A stretch of DNA of 64,000 nucleotides from Myxococcus virescens (GCF_900101905.1 NZ_FNAJ01000019.1:1-64000), one strand, 5' to 3'; counted from the first letter of the stretch, positions 10,597-20,399 are shown. A program made the numbers and translations. The notes: generated from the sequence alone by a model not told the origin.

Positions 10597-11970
10597 ATGC
10601 GCAGCGCGAATTCCGTGAGTCCATTGTTGCGGTCCCTCTCCCGTCCCCATGGCTTCGAGCCGCTGCGGGTCGAAGGCCGGCTTCCCGAGTCCCTCCGGGG
10701 GACGTTGTTCCGCGCCGGACCGGGCCTCTTCGAGCGATTTGGCACGCGAATCGCGCATGCGTTCGAGGCGGATGGCGCCGTGACGGCGGTGCGCTTCGAC
10801 GGCGGTGGTGCGCAGGGCGCGAGCCGCATCGTGGAGAGCGCCGGCTACCGTGCGGAGGAGCGCGCGGGGCGGTTTCTCTACACGTCATCCGCGTCGTGGC
10901 TCGATCGGATGCGGTCGGCGAGCAAGGACATGGCGAAGACCACGGGCAATACCTCGACCTTCCTGTGGAAGGACCGGCTCTTCGCGCTGATGGAGAACGG
11001 CCTGCTCCAGGAGATGGACCCCGCGACGTTGGAGACGCTCGACGCCACAGGATTGGGCGTGGTGACGGGGGCCTTCTCCGCACACCCTCATCGTGTCGCT
11101 TCGCTGCGGACGACGTTCAACTTCGGGGTCCGGTATGGCCGGAAGATGAACATCGACCTGTACGCGCTGCCGGACGACGGCGAGCCGTCGAAGCTCGGCA
11201 CCGTGGAGGCGCCCTGGCAGAGCATGGTGCATGACTTCATGGCGACGGAGCGGCACCTCATCCTGTTCGTGGGGCCCGTGCAGTTGAATCTCCTGCGCGC
11301 CATGGTCGGCCTGGGAGATGTCACCCAGCTCTTTCGGTGGAGGCCTGAGCTGGGGGCGCGGCTCATCGTCGTCCCGCTCGATGCCATCCATTCACCCCGA
11401 ACGTTCGAGCTCGCCCCCTTCTGGCTCTGGCATTTCTCGAACGCCTTCGAGGACGCGGACGGTCCATGTGTCGACTTCTGCCGCTACCCCGAGTTCTCGC
11501 TCGGGGAGATTGGAGAAATGGAATCGACCGGGCCCCTCCCGTTGCTGACGCGAGTGAAGCTCGACCTGAAGTCTGGCACGGCGCGTGAGACGAAGCTCTT
11601 CGACGTTCCCTGCGACTTTCCTCAGGTGCATCCGCGATTGCATGGCGCGCGGCACGGTACGGTGTTCGCGCAAACCGAGCGGAACGTCATGGACCGGAAC
11701 ATCCTGGGGGTGACGCGCATCGACCTCGACCGGGGCAGGAGCGCCGAGTGGGAACTCCCGGCCGGACATGTGCCGAGTGAGCCCGTGCTCGTGCCGCGCG
11801 AGGCGTCGCAGGACGCCACCTTCGTGCTCGACCTCGTGTTCGACTCGACGACCGACCACTCCTACGTCGCGGTGCTCGACGGCGAGCATCTCGAAGACGG
11901 TCCGCTGGCGACCGTTCACTTCGACCAGGCCATCCCCGTGACGTTTCACGGCAGTTTCGCCGCGATGTGA
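10597..11970 (+). CDS. Carotenoid (apocarotenoid) oxygenase, RPE65/CCD family
   Basis: This 457-residue non-heme iron dioxygenase cleaves double bonds of carotenoids or related polyenes. The four histidines that hold iron in this family can be placed: His163/165 (SAHPHR), His212 (MVHDF), His279 (WHFSNAFED) and His451 (TFHGSF) near the C-terminus. The N-terminal FRAGPGLFER matches the family GxGxxF-type start. I chose the ATG at 10597, which has AGGAG 6 nt upstream. There is no signal peptide. The divergent tetR and palindrome suggest the gene is inducible. Myxobacteria make light-induced carotenoids, so a role in carotenoid turnover is plausible; the substrate is unknown. Confidence 0.92.
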   Translation: MRSANSVSPLLRSLSRPHGFEPLRVEGRLPESLRGTLFRAGPGLFERFGTRIAHAFEADGAVTAVRFDGGGAQGASRIVESAGYRAEERAGRFLYTSSASWLDRMRSASKDMAKTTGNTSTFLWKDRLFALMENGLLQEMDPATLETLDATGLGVVTGAFSAHPHRVASLRTTFNFGVRYGRKMNIDLYALPDDGEPSKLGTVEAPWQSMVHDFMATERHLILFVGPVQLNLLRAMVGLGDVTQLFRWRPELGARLIVVPLDAIHSPRTFELAPFWLWHFSNAFEDADGPCVDFCRYPEFSLGEIGEMESTGPLPLLTRVKLDLKSGTARETKLFDVPCDFPQVHPRLHGARHGTVFAQTERNVMDRNILGVTRIDLDRGRSAEWELPAGHVPSEPVLVPREASQDATFVLDLVFDSTTDHSYVAVLDGEHLEDGPLATVHFDQAIPVTFHGSFAAM

Positions 11971-12158
11971 TGTCCTTCGCTGCCTGGTGGCGCGAGGTCA
12001 GAACCTGCTTCAGCCCGAGGGAGCGCTGTGCCCGGCCGCTCTTCTGGACGAAGCGCTCATGGATGGCCTCCCGCTGGACAACTTCGCGCGAGAGGCCAAT
12101 CCATGGCCATCAATGAGCAACGGCGACTGCCTGCCGCATCAAGCCGCGGCGTGGCGGA

Positions 12159-12920
12159 CTACTCGGAGTACTCGTAGCTGTCGACGAGCTGCCAGTTGCG
12201 GTTGTAGACGTAGCGCCGGGTGAACCAGCCGCTGTGGCAGCTGCCCGTGTTGCTGGCCGTGTAGCCATAGACGAAGCCGTTGTGGATGCGGGCCTCGAGG
12301 GTCGGGTAGCCGGGGTTCTCACAGGGCTGGGTGACCCGGACGGCCTGGTAGGCGGCCTCGGCGTAGACCTGCTCCTGGCCCTCGAAGTCGTAGCGGGAGT
12401 GGACGCGCTCCGCGGTGAACGTGGCGAGCTGGCTGGCCTGCTGGGCGTAGGTCTGCGTGAGGAAGGACTGCAGGTGGGCCAGGGTGGTGGCCTCGGAGGT
12501 GAGCGTGCCGGTGAGGCGGTGCACGGCGCCATCCGTGTCGGAGAGCGCCGCGCGGATGGAGGCGATACCGGCCGGGCCCTGGTAGACGGTGGTGTCGCCC
12601 CAGGTGAAGCTGAGGGCGCCGCCAGCGCTGTAGGCATTGAGCGCGCAAGTGCCGTTGGCACCGGCCGTCTCGACGACGATGATCTTGCGGAGGCGGTGCT
12701 CGGGGTTCACGAGCGCGATGCACTCGTCGCCAGCGACACCGTCGTAGTTGGCGGCCGGGAGCACCGCCTCGACGATGTTGTGGACGCGGAACAAGGGGTC
12801 CGTGGCCTGCTGCTCGATGGACTGAACCGCATCCGTATCAGTGTCCGTCTCGGGACCGAGACAGCCAGCGGTGAGGGAAGAAGCGACGAGGAGGGACGCG
12901 AAGCTGAGGGAAGTGCGCAT
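12159..12920 (-). CDS. Hypothetical lipoprotein
   Basis: This is a 253-residue protein with a lipoprotein signal peptide (SLTAGC lipobox, Cys19 from the ATG at 12920). The mature part starts with an Asp/Thr-rich stretch and contains pairs of Cys and many aromatic residues (YTASNTGSCHSGWFTRRYVY). I recognise no domain. The 200 bp upstream are AT-rich for this genome and should hold its promoter. It is probably an outer-membrane or periplasmic lipoprotein specific to myxobacteria. Confidence 0.7.
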   Translation of the reverse strand: MRTSLSFASLLVASSLTAGCLGPETDTDTDAVQSIEQQATDPLFRVHNIVEAVLPAANYDGVAGDECIALVNPEHRLRKIIVVETAGANGTCALNAYSAGGALSFTWGDTTVYQGPAGIASIRAALSDTDGAVHRLTGTLTSEATTLAHLQSFLTQTYAQQASQLATFTAERVHSRYDFEGQEQVYAEAAYQAVRVTQPCENPGYPTLEARIHNGFVYGYTASNTGSCHSGWFTRRYVYNRNWQLVDSYEYSE

Positions 12921-13140
12921 GGCGGCGGAAGATAGCACGCCAGATTTGCCCGTTTTAAAAGGTAATAAGTGTTCCGATACGGAATGGACAGATGTCCTGT
13001 TGGAGCACGCGAACGGACGCTACATGCCTCTGGGCATGTGAAAAAATTCAATGACTGCGTCCGGCTGTCTCCTGTGGATTGATACAAATTTGTTACGCAA
13101 AACAGCCGGATTGCGCGATGCGGGCATTCGGTGAATCACC

Positions 13141-14682
13141 CTAGAAGTCTCGAATCGAGTCCATCACCGACACCAGGGCCTCTCGATTGAGCGGCTCGGC
13201 GGGAGTCCCTTCCGTGGACCGGAGCCTTTCATCCACCGCGTCGAAGATGCCCAACAGCGCGAGATAAATCTGCTCACGCTCCTCGGTGAAGATGAAGGTG
13301 TTGCGGGCATCCAGCTTGTTGAAGCCATCGGTGTATGCCGTGACGATGGGGGTGAGCGCGGACACGAGGGCAGCGGGGGAGCGGTCCCCTTCGGAGACGG
13401 CCTTGAGCGCGGCCGACCGTGCCTGGCGGTACAGCGCCGCGGCCTTCTTCGCCTGGGCCGGGGTGATGTTGTCGGCCCCGTCCCAGACGCGAAAGGGGTT
13501 GTCCAGGTTCTCCGCCAGCCAGTCGGCCTTGCGCGGCTGTCGCACCGACAGGTCCAGGCCCTCGCGCGCGGCGGCCTTGTAGGCTTTCTTCACCTGGGCG
13601 GCGACGTCCGCGGGAATGCTCGTCAGCCAGAGCATTCCCAGGTGGGGGAGCTGCTCCGGGCCGGGGAACTCGTCGGGTGACATCCCGAACAGGTCGCTCA
13701 ATGTCAGCATGGCCAGGGCCGGGAGCTTCGCCAGCTCCGCGGTGTTTCTCAGGTAGCCCGGGGCTCCCCAGATGCGCAGCTCCGTCAGGTTTGGAAAGCG
13801 CCGCACGATGCGCGACGCATCCACGTCGCGCGCGGCCCTCAGATGAAGGCTGTCCAGTGTGTCCAGACCGGACCAGGGCATGTCCGGAGCGCCCAGGGAC
13901 AAGGTCAGCCAGCGCCCATCCGCCTCGCCGTGAATCTTCAGCGCCGGGTCGGGCTGGCCGACCAGGGACAGGTCCTCCAGGCCGTCGTTCAGATAGAGCT
14001 CGTGGACGCCCGTCACGTCGAGCGTGAGCCGGGACAGTTGGGCGCCCCGCAGGTCGACCCGGCGCTCACCATGCTTGAGCACCGCTGATTCATAGACAAA
14101 GGGGCGTCGCCGGATGAAGTCGAACAGGCCAGGGATGGGGGCGTCCGCATTGACAGACGTCAGAATCGGCAGCGCCTCGAACACCGACAGGTCAGACGCG
14201 GCGGCGAGGCGAGCCGTATCCAGCCGCTGCATCGAGCGGCGTACCTCCATGTCGCCGACCGTGAACAGCACCTGCTCGTCGCGTGCTGCGACCATCTGCT
14301 TGAAGGCGTCGCGCTGCGCCTGGGGGATGGCCTCCCAGCGGCGCTGACTGTAGAGGGCGCTGCCGGATGGCCAACCGCTGTAGCTGTTGACGTCCTCGAC
14401 GACGAGGGGCGGCCGGTGGCCCACCCGGGTGAAGCCGCGAGGAACCTCGGCGGACGCCCAGACGTGGACGCAGTGGTCCTTCCAGAAGAAGAAGTTGAAG
14501 TGGGCGGGAGCCATGGCCGCCACTTCGGCGGCGTCGGGCAGGGAGGGGCCTACCCAATCCAACGCCAGCACACAGGCCAGCTCGTCCTTCCCCTCGACCT
14601 TCAGGGCGGTCACCTGGACCGCCGTGTAGGCATCAAGCCGAGGGGTGTGGACGACGAAGATGTCTCCTGGCGTGGGCTTCAT
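13141..14682 (-). CDS. LRR-like protein of unknown function
   Basis: This is a 513-residue protein with no signal peptide or membrane segment. Residues about 215-370 show leucine-rich-repeat spacing (LTLDVTGVHELYLNDGLEDL; FPNLTELRIWGAPG; LPALAMLTLSDLFG). The flanks are alpha-helical and match nothing I know. The N-terminal part has an aromatic-rich core (HFNFFFWKDHCVHVW). Proteins of this general look are sometimes labelled gliding motility proteins in database annotation, but nothing here proves that. It precedes the ether-lipid operon terminus but is a separate unit (111 bp gap). Confidence 0.65.
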   Translation of the reverse strand: MKPTPGDIFVVHTPRLDAYTAVQVTALKVEGKDELACVLALDWVGPSLPDAAEVAAMAPAHFNFFFWKDHCVHVWASAEVPRGFTRVGHRPPLVVEDVNSYSGWPSGSALYSQRRWEAIPQAQRDAFKQMVAARDEQVLFTVGDMEVRRSMQRLDTARLAAASDLSVFEALPILTSVNADAPIPGLFDFIRRRPFVYESAVLKHGERRVDLRGAQLSRLTLDVTGVHELYLNDGLEDLSLVGQPDPALKIHGEADGRWLTLSLGAPDMPWSGLDTLDSLHLRAARDVDASRIVRRFPNLTELRIWGAPGYLRNTAELAKLPALAMLTLSDLFGMSPDEFPGPEQLPHLGMLWLTSIPADVAAQVKKAYKAAAREGLDLSVRQPRKADWLAENLDNPFRVWDGADNITPAQAKKAAALYRQARSAALKAVSEGDRSPAALVSALTPIVTAYTDGFNKLDARNTFIFTEEREQIYLALLGIFDAVDERLRSTEGTPAEPLNREALVSVMDSIRDF

Positions 14683-14793
14683 GGTCGACCGGGTCCGTAA
14701 GAGGGTTGGTTCGGACCCAGTCTAGGCCATGTGCCGCATCGCTCCCGCGTTGTTTGAGGGGAGGGCCCGCGACGGAGCGCTGCCCCCCAGACT

Positions 14794-15759
14794 TCAGCCC
14801 GCCAGGGGCGTCTGCCGCGCCTGCGCCTCGCGCAGCCACGCCACCGTGTCGCTGAGTGTCTGCCGGTGGCTCCGCGGCCGGTAGTCGAGCTCCTCGTGGC
14901 TCCACAGCGTCTTGAACCCCCAGTGGCACGTCGACATCTCGAGCACCACGGGGTCCGGCAGCTTCTTGAGCGGCACGTGGGAGCCGAGCTTCGCGAGCCC
15001 GTCGACGACGAGCGTCGGCACGCCGGGACGGTTCACCCGGATGCCGGCGACCTCGCCCACGCGCTCGAAGAAGGTGCGCAGCGGCAGGGCGGTGCCGGGC
15101 AGGTGGTACGTGTCCCGCCAATCGGCCTTCTTCGCCAGCACCGCGAGCGCATGTGCCACGTCCCGCACGTCGGTGAAGGCGATGCCGCCCGTGGGGATGA
15201 AGGGGAGGCGCCCGTTCAGCACGCGGGCCACGTTGGTCGTCGAGCGGCCCAGGGTGTCCCCGGGGCCGAGGAGCACCGGAGGCCGCACCACCGTCATCTC
15301 CACGCCGAGCTGCTTCGCCAGCTTCCGCGACTGTTGCTCGGCGTGAATCTTCGACAGGTAGTAGGGCCACCGGCCCACGAGCGCCTCGGCGTAGAGGGAG
15401 TGCTCGTCCGCCTCGATGGTCGGATGGGAGAAGCAGCCCACCGTGCCTGACGTCGATACCAGCACCAGCCGGGCGTCGAGCGCCTTCGCGGCGCGCACCA
15501 TGGCCAGCGAGCTGTCGATGTTGAAGCGCACCATCTCGTCGGCGTGCTGCCGGCTGTGGTGGACCATTCCCGCGGAGTGAATCAGCACCTTCACGCCCTG
15601 GGCCTGGGACAGCCACGCGTCAGGGTCGAGCGGCGTGCCCGACACCTGGGCCACCGGGCCCGGCAGCGGCGAGCGAACCAGCGCCACGGCGTCGTCGCCC
15701 AGCGTCTCCAGCAGGTTGCGTCCGAGGAACCCGCTGGCTCCCGTCACGAGTGTCTTCAC
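14794..15759 (-). CDS. Extended SDR (NAD-dependent epimerase/dehydratase), third gene of the ether-lipid operon
   Basis: This 321-residue Rossmann-fold reductase has the nucleotide motif VTGASGFLGRNL at the N-terminus and the YLSKIHAEQ (Y-x-x-x-K) active site. The GTG start at 15759 overlaps the stop of the upstream FAR-GNPAT gene as GTGA, so translation is coupled. The ether-lipid pathway needs reduction of 1-alkyl-dihydroxyacetone phosphate to 1-alkyl-glycerol-3-phosphate, and this gene's place in the operon makes it the candidate. The animal enzyme is a classical, not an extended, SDR, so that role is inference. A sterol-dehydrogenase-like activity is an alternative. Confidence 0.8.
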   Translation of the reverse strand: MKTLVTGASGFLGRNLLETLGDDAVALVRSPLPGPVAQVSGTPLDPDAWLSQAQGVKVLIHSAGMVHHSRQHADEMVRFNIDSSLAMVRAAKALDARLVLVSTSGTVGCFSHPTIEADEHSLYAEALVGRWPYYLSKIHAEQQSRKLAKQLGVEMTVVRPPVLLGPGDTLGRSTTNVARVLNGRLPFIPTGGIAFTDVRDVAHALAVLAKKADWRDTYHLPGTALPLRTFFERVGEVAGIRVNRPGVPTLVVDGLAKLGSHVPLKKLPDPVVLEMSTCHWGFKTLWSHEELDYRPRSHRQTLSDTVAWLREAQARQTPLAG

Positions 15760-18362
15760 GGCTGCACCCCGCGCCAGGCGCATGCCTCATGGAACTGCGA
15801 GAGCTCCGCCGCGTTCGGCCCCCACTCGAAGTTGTCACCCGCGGGCTTCACGATGTCGCGCGAGACCAGCGCCTGCACCACGCCATCGAGGTGCGGCCGG
15901 TGTGTCACCGCCACGGCCTTCAGCTCGTCGGGCGCGCGCACCTTCGTCGCCTCCTGGTAGTCACGCACGACAGGCTCGAAGAGCGCCTTCACCACGGCGT
16001 CGACGCGCGCGTCGCTCAGCTCGGCCAGCGGCGTGGCGCACCAACGGTAGCGCGACAGGTGGTCCTCCAGCGCGGGGTTGCCGGGCTGCCGGGCCAGCAC
16101 ATCACCGGCGAACCAGTGCTGCCACTGGTTCCGGAGCGAGTGTGCCAGCGCGGGGGACAGGGGGCTGGGGACGGGCAGGTCGCTGTCCAGCACGCGGCCT
16201 CCGCGGCGCTCGATGGCCTCGCGCAGCCACGCTTCATCCACGCCCGGAATCGGGTTCTCGGCGAGGAACGTGCGCAGATGGAAGCTGCTCACCGTGGTGT
16301 GGCGTTGCAGCTCCGCCATGAGCGCATGGCTCAGTGCGCGGACGTCGGTGTCCGGGTTGAGCGCCAGCGGCGCGCCACACGACAGATGCACACGGCCCAG
16401 CTGCACCTGGCCGCGCGTCAGCTTCGTGAGCCACGACAGCACGCCGGTGAGCGTCATCTTCGGGCGCGGCTTGCCGGACAGCTCCTCCGACAGGGACGCC
16501 TCCTCCGGAAGCCGGTCGTAGGAGATGGCGACGGGCAACACGACGAACTGGCGCTTCGTGTTCTGCAGCGCGCGCAACATCCCGCGCTTGGGCGGCAGCA
16601 TCAGCCGCGCGCGGCTGCGCTGACCCTCGACGAAGAACATGAGCGAAGCGTTCTTCTCGGTGAGCCGGCGCAGCTCCTCGCCCAGCTCCGGCACCTCGCG
16701 GCCCACGCCGCGCTTGATGAAGAAGGCCTGCGAGTCCTTGAGAATCGGGCCCACCACGGGGATGCGGCCGAACTCCTCCGCGGCGGCGATGTGTGGCATC
16801 GAGATGCCCAGCTCCGGGTGCTGGAAGCACAGGTAGCTGGTCAGCAGGAAGTCGAAGTAGCTGCGGTGGGTGGGCGCCAGCACCACCAGCGTGCCGGGAG
16901 GCACCTGCGCCATCGCGCGCTCGAACGACGGCCGGTCGAACGTCACGTCGCTGGTGCAGTGGCGGAACGTCTTGCGCAGCGCATAGCCAAGCACCTTGTG
17001 CGTGGTGTTGCCCACGCCGCGCTCCTGGACCCACGCCCGGTCGCCGCGCGCGTCGTCGTGCTTCGGCCCGGCGAAGGACACCTGGCTCTCATCGCGCGAC
17101 AGCAGGTGGCGGTACATGCCCTCGTTCACCACGCGCACGTACTCGAAGGGGTCGAAGCCGGGGACCTCCAGCGGCTCGCTGCGCACGAAGTCGAAGGTGT
17201 GGTGCGTGAAGTACGCGAAGCCCTCGTTGAGGTACTGCACCTTCTCGTCGGCGCGCACCAGCCGGCGGTGGGCCTTGGCCTGGCCGAAGAGCGCGAGCGC
17301 CGCCTTCTGCAATTGCACCGGCAGCTCCCGGCGCATCAAGTCGACCGCGTCGAAGCCGTGGTCCTTGCGGCCGACGAACATGTCGGGCGCCTTCACCACG
17401 CCGGGGCGGTGCTTGAACCACTCGATGGTCGACGCCGCGGCCATGTCGATGCGCAGCGCGCGCTGCACACCCATGGTGGCGTGAACGATGGGCACGGCCT
17501 GGCCGGGCTTCGGCATGGGGCCGAACACCGAACGGACGACTTCACTGGCGACCACGTCCACCGGCACCACGTCCAGGCGCACCGACGGGTCGGCGTTGAA
17601 GGCGCGCACCACGCCCAGGCCGCTGTACAGCAGGCAGCCCGCGAGCGCCGCCGGGCTGTCGAGCCAGGCCGGGAAGGGCGTGCGGTGGGCCGCCGAGACG
17701 ATGCTGGGGCGCACGATGACGACGGGCACGTGGCCGCGGCGCTCGCAGATGAGGTGCTCGGCGACGCTCTTGGTGAGGGTGTACGTGTTGGGGTGGCCGG
17801 TGAGCTCCAGCCACTCGCGGCCGTCGCCCTGCGCCACCTGGAAGGCCTCGTAGAGCTCCGCGGCTGGCTTCGGCAGGTGCGCCAGCTTCTCTTCGATGGG
17901 GCCGGGCCGCCACACGCTGACGTAGGCCGTCGACACGTCGACCATGCCCACCACCTTGGGGCACGTGCGCGCGAGCTCCAGCACCGACAGCGCGCTCCGG
18001 ATGTTGGCCGAGGTCGCCTGCGCCAGCGGCAGGTCGAACTCCACGCTGGCGGCGCAGTGCACGACGTGCGTGACGTGCTGGCGCACGGCGTCGGCGTCGG
18101 CAGGAGACAGGCCGCAAGCGGGCTGCTCGAGGTCGCCGCTCACCACCGCGACGCGCTCCGTCCAGCCGGGCTGGAGGCGCGAGAAGCACTCGGCCTGCGC
18201 CACCTTCGCGAAGCGCTCCGCCGCCGAATGCACGCGGCCCTGGCGGTCCTTCGACTCGCGCACCAGCACCGTGACGCGCTCGACGCCCTGCGCGAGCAGC
18301 GCCTCCAGCACCACCTTGCCAACGAAACCCGTGACGCCGGTGAGAAATACGTGGCGGGACAT
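15756..18362 (-). CDS. Fatty acyl-CoA reductase / glycerone-phosphate O-acyltransferase fusion (FAR1-GNPAT type)
   Basis: This 868-residue bifunctional protein has two parts. Residues 1 to about 400 resemble fatty acyl-CoA reductases: the nucleotide motif TGVTGFVGKVVLEALL, then YTLTKSVAEHL near 194. It would make the fatty alcohol. From about 450 on it resembles GNPAT/PlsB acyltransferases: HRSYFDF (H-x4-D) near 499, FFVEGQRSRAR near 577 and PVAISYDRLPEE. It would acylate dihydroxyacetone phosphate. One chain thus supplies both substrates of the AGPS encoded just upstream (1-nt TGATG overlap). The same domain pairing is known from Myxococcus ether-lipid (plasmalogen) synthesis. The downstream SDR overlaps by 4 nt. 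Confidence 0.92.
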   Translation of the reverse strand: MSRHVFLTGVTGFVGKVVLEALLAQGVERVTVLVRESKDRQGRVHSAAERFAKVAQAECFSRLQPGWTERVAVVSGDLEQPACGLSPADADAVRQHVTHVVHCAASVEFDLPLAQATSANIRSALSVLELARTCPKVVGMVDVSTAYVSVWRPGPIEEKLAHLPKPAAELYEAFQVAQGDGREWLELTGHPNTYTLTKSVAEHLICERRGHVPVVIVRPSIVSAAHRTPFPAWLDSPAALAGCLLYSGLGVVRAFNADPSVRLDVVPVDVVASEVVRSVFGPMPKPGQAVPIVHATMGVQRALRIDMAAASTIEWFKHRPGVVKAPDMFVGRKDHGFDAVDLMRRELPVQLQKAALALFGQAKAHRRLVRADEKVQYLNEGFAYFTHHTFDFVRSEPLEVPGFDPFEYVRVVNEGMYRHLLSRDESQVSFAGPKHDDARGDRAWVQERGVGNTTHKVLGYALRKTFRHCTSDVTFDRPSFERAMAQVPPGTLVVLAPTHRSYFDFLLTSYLCFQHPELGISMPHIAAAEEFGRIPVVGPILKDSQAFFIKRGVGREVPELGEELRRLTEKNASLMFFVEGQRSRARLMLPPKRGMLRALQNTKRQFVVLPVAISYDRLPEEASLSEELSGKPRPKMTLTGVLSWLTKLTRGQVQLGRVHLSCGAPLALNPDTDVRALSHALMAELQRHTTVSSFHLRTFLAENPIPGVDEAWLREAIERRGGRVLDSDLPVPSPLSPALAHSLRNQWQHWFAGDVLARQPGNPALEDHLSRYRWCATPLAELSDARVDAVVKALFEPVVRDYQEATKVRAPDELKAVAVTHRPHLDGVVQALVSRDIVKPAGDNFEWGPNAAELSQFHEACAWRGVQP

Positions 18363-20257
18363 CAGTGCGCCTCCTCATCCGGGGTCAGGGCCACCGGGCC
18401 GTTGATTCCGCAGTTCGACGCGCCGAAGACGTTGTCGGGGTCGATGGCGGCCTTGACCTTGCGGTTGAGGGCCAGCGCGGCCTCCGAGTACACCTCGGGC
18501 AGGAAGTCGCGGCGAATCTTCCCGACGCCGTGGTGATGCGACAGCGAGCCGCCAGCGGCCAGGATCTCCTCACGCGCCGCATGCTCGAGCGCCGCGTAGG
18601 CGCCCACCGGGTCGCTGACGCCGCGCGCGTAGAAGCCCAGGTAGAAATAGATGACCACGCCCGTCTGGTAGACTTGCGTGAAGCGGCCGGTGAAGAAGAC
18701 CTTGCCCGGAAGGCCCAGCGCGGCGTGCTCCTTCTCCACGCGGCGCTGCACGCGCTCGTAGAGGTCCATGGCACGGCTCCACGGCACGCTCGTCTCGAAG
18801 CTCTCGGCGATGGCCCAGTGCTCGAAGGTGAGGTCCCGGATGTACGCGATGCCGAAGGTCAGCTGGTAGCCGCGCTCACCGTTGGCGCCGCCGCCCTTCA
18901 TGCCGCCGTGCTCGGAGGCGATGCGGTACACCGCCTTCTCCTGGAAGGCGACCTCCTCGCGCGAGCCCTCGAAGACGAGGGTGGCCACGGCGAGCTTGTA
19001 CGGGTCGAAGCCCTTGAGCTTCGTCACCACGGCCTTCTCGACCTCGCTCTTCACCTTCGCGGCCAGCCCGTGCTTGGCAGGCTTGAGCGCCTGGCCGAAG
19101 TGGAACTGGGTGTTGTCCATCACCCGCACGCTGGCCGGCACCGCGCCCGACTGCTGGAGCGCGTAGAGGAACGAGAGGCCCGTTTCGAGGTCGGGGAAGA
19201 TGACCGAGCCGTAGCGCTGCACTTCGGGAAGGGGGAACAGCTTCACCACCGCCGTAGTGACGATGCCGAAGTTGCCCTCGCTGCCGAACATGTACTGGCG
19301 CGGGTTGACGCCCACGCTCTCCCGGGGAGCCTGGCGCGGGCGCTCCACGATGCCCTGGGGCGTGACGACCTGCATGTCGAGCACCAGGTCCTCGATGTTG
19401 CCGTAGCGGTTCTTCTTCATGCCGCTGGCGTTCGTGGCAATCCACCCGCCGAGCGTGGAGAACTCGAGGCTGTCCGGCTCATGGCCCATGGTGAAGCCGA
19501 ACTTCGCGAGCTCCTCCATCAGGTGGCGGCCCGTGGCGCCCGCCTCGATGCAGGCCATGCGGTTGACGGGGTCCACCCACAGAATCCGGTTCATCTGCCG
19601 CATGTCGACGGCGATGACCAGGCGCTCCTCGGAGAGCGGGATGCGCAGCGCCTCCGTCACATTGGTGCCGCCGCCAAAGGGGATGACACAGGCGCCGTGC
19701 TGGGTGGCGACCTCCACCAGTCGCACCACCTCATCGTGGCCGCGCGGAAAGACGACGAGGTCGGGCACCCGGTCCAGCTTCCCGTAGCGGATGGCCCAGA
19801 TTTCACCGCCGGTGTGGCCATGGCCACGGCGCAGGCGCTGCTTGGGGTCGTCGGTGAGCTGCTCTTCCTTCAGGAACTCGCGCAGCGCCGCTATGAGCTT
19901 GTCGTTCTTCTTCGCCGCGGGAATCTCGGGCGGGTAGTGCGGCTCGTTGCGATTGTCGTACCCCAGCGGCGAGGCCAGCTTGCCGGCGAACCACGGCATC
20001 AAGTCTGGCAGCGCGACATTGCTGATGTTGTAGCGGGTGCCCGTGAGGACGGTGCTCCCGTCGGGCTTCACCACGAAACGCGTGTCGGCGAAGCCCCAGC
20101 CTTCGAGTGATTCTTCGTCCTTCGACGCGGCAGGCGTCGGCGGCGTGAAGCGCGTGTCTCCGGAGGAAGGCGTGGGTGACGGGCTGCCGAAGCGCTCGCT
20201 CACCTCATTCAGCGCCACATTCCCAAGACGGCGCAGCAAACCTGATTGTTTAGCCAT
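18362..20257 (-). CDS. Alkyldihydroxyacetonephosphate synthase (AGPS), FAD enzyme
   Basis: This is a 631-residue homologue of peroxisomal AGPS, which swaps the acyl chain of acyl-dihydroxyacetone phosphate for a fatty alcohol and so makes the ether bond. It is colinear with the animal enzyme: the FAD loop IPFGGGTNV near 193, GHEPDSLEFSTLGGW, ASGMKKNRYGNIEDLV, AYIRDLTFE with the catalytic-site Arg, VVIYFYLGF with the Tyr, and GGSLSHHHGVGK near 572 with the His pair. The first about 45 residues are a Ser/Pro-rich extension. I use the ATG at 20257; a GTG lies two codons upstream. It is the first gene of the ether-lipid operon and divergent from a tetR gene. In Myxococcus ether lipids accumulate during development. 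Confidence 0.95.
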   Translation of the reverse strand: MAKQSGLLRRLGNVALNEVSERFGSPSPTPSSGDTRFTPPTPAASKDEESLEGWGFADTRFVVKPDGSTVLTGTRYNISNVALPDLMPWFAGKLASPLGYDNRNEPHYPPEIPAAKKNDKLIAALREFLKEEQLTDDPKQRLRRGHGHTGGEIWAIRYGKLDRVPDLVVFPRGHDEVVRLVEVATQHGACVIPFGGGTNVTEALRIPLSEERLVIAVDMRQMNRILWVDPVNRMACIEAGATGRHLMEELAKFGFTMGHEPDSLEFSTLGGWIATNASGMKKNRYGNIEDLVLDMQVVTPQGIVERPRQAPRESVGVNPRQYMFGSEGNFGIVTTAVVKLFPLPEVQRYGSVIFPDLETGLSFLYALQQSGAVPASVRVMDNTQFHFGQALKPAKHGLAAKVKSEVEKAVVTKLKGFDPYKLAVATLVFEGSREEVAFQEKAVYRIASEHGGMKGGGANGERGYQLTFGIAYIRDLTFEHWAIAESFETSVPWSRAMDLYERVQRRVEKEHAALGLPGKVFFTGRFTQVYQTGVVIYFYLGFYARGVSDPVGAYAALEHAAREEILAAGGSLSHHHGVGKIRRDFLPEVYSEAALALNRKVKAAIDPDNVFGASNCGINGPVALTPDEEAH

Positions 20258-20348
20258 GGTCACTCGCAGTCGTACACAGGGCCCTCTTCCCCGTCAACGC
20301 GCGCGGGTTACGCAGGTGCGCACTGCGTTACGCGATTTCGGAACCGCT

Positions 20349-20391
20349 GGTCTCGTAAGTGGGTTGTTTCCGAGACCCGAAGTCTCGTAAA
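20349..20391. promoter_or_regulatory. Clustered inverted and direct repeats, likely TetR operator of the ether-lipid operon
   Basis: TTTCCGAGAC (20367-20376) and GTCTCGTAAA (20382-20391) form an inverted repeat with 9 of 10 matches around 5 bp. A third half-site, GGTCTCGTAA, lies at 20349-20358 and also forms a perfect 7-bp inverted repeat with CGAGACC at 20371-20377. All lie between AGPS (start 20257) and tetR (start 20400). The main palindrome ends 9 nt before the tetR ATG, so it should autoregulate tetR and could also affect the operon. Confidence 0.72.
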
Positions 20392-20399
20392 GGCGAGTC

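Noticed and set aside
15750..18536. A 928-codon frame antisense to the FAR-GNPAT fusion
   Set aside because: The composition is Arg/His/Ala/Leu-rich with no domain. The opposite strand is an excellent match to a known enzyme pair.
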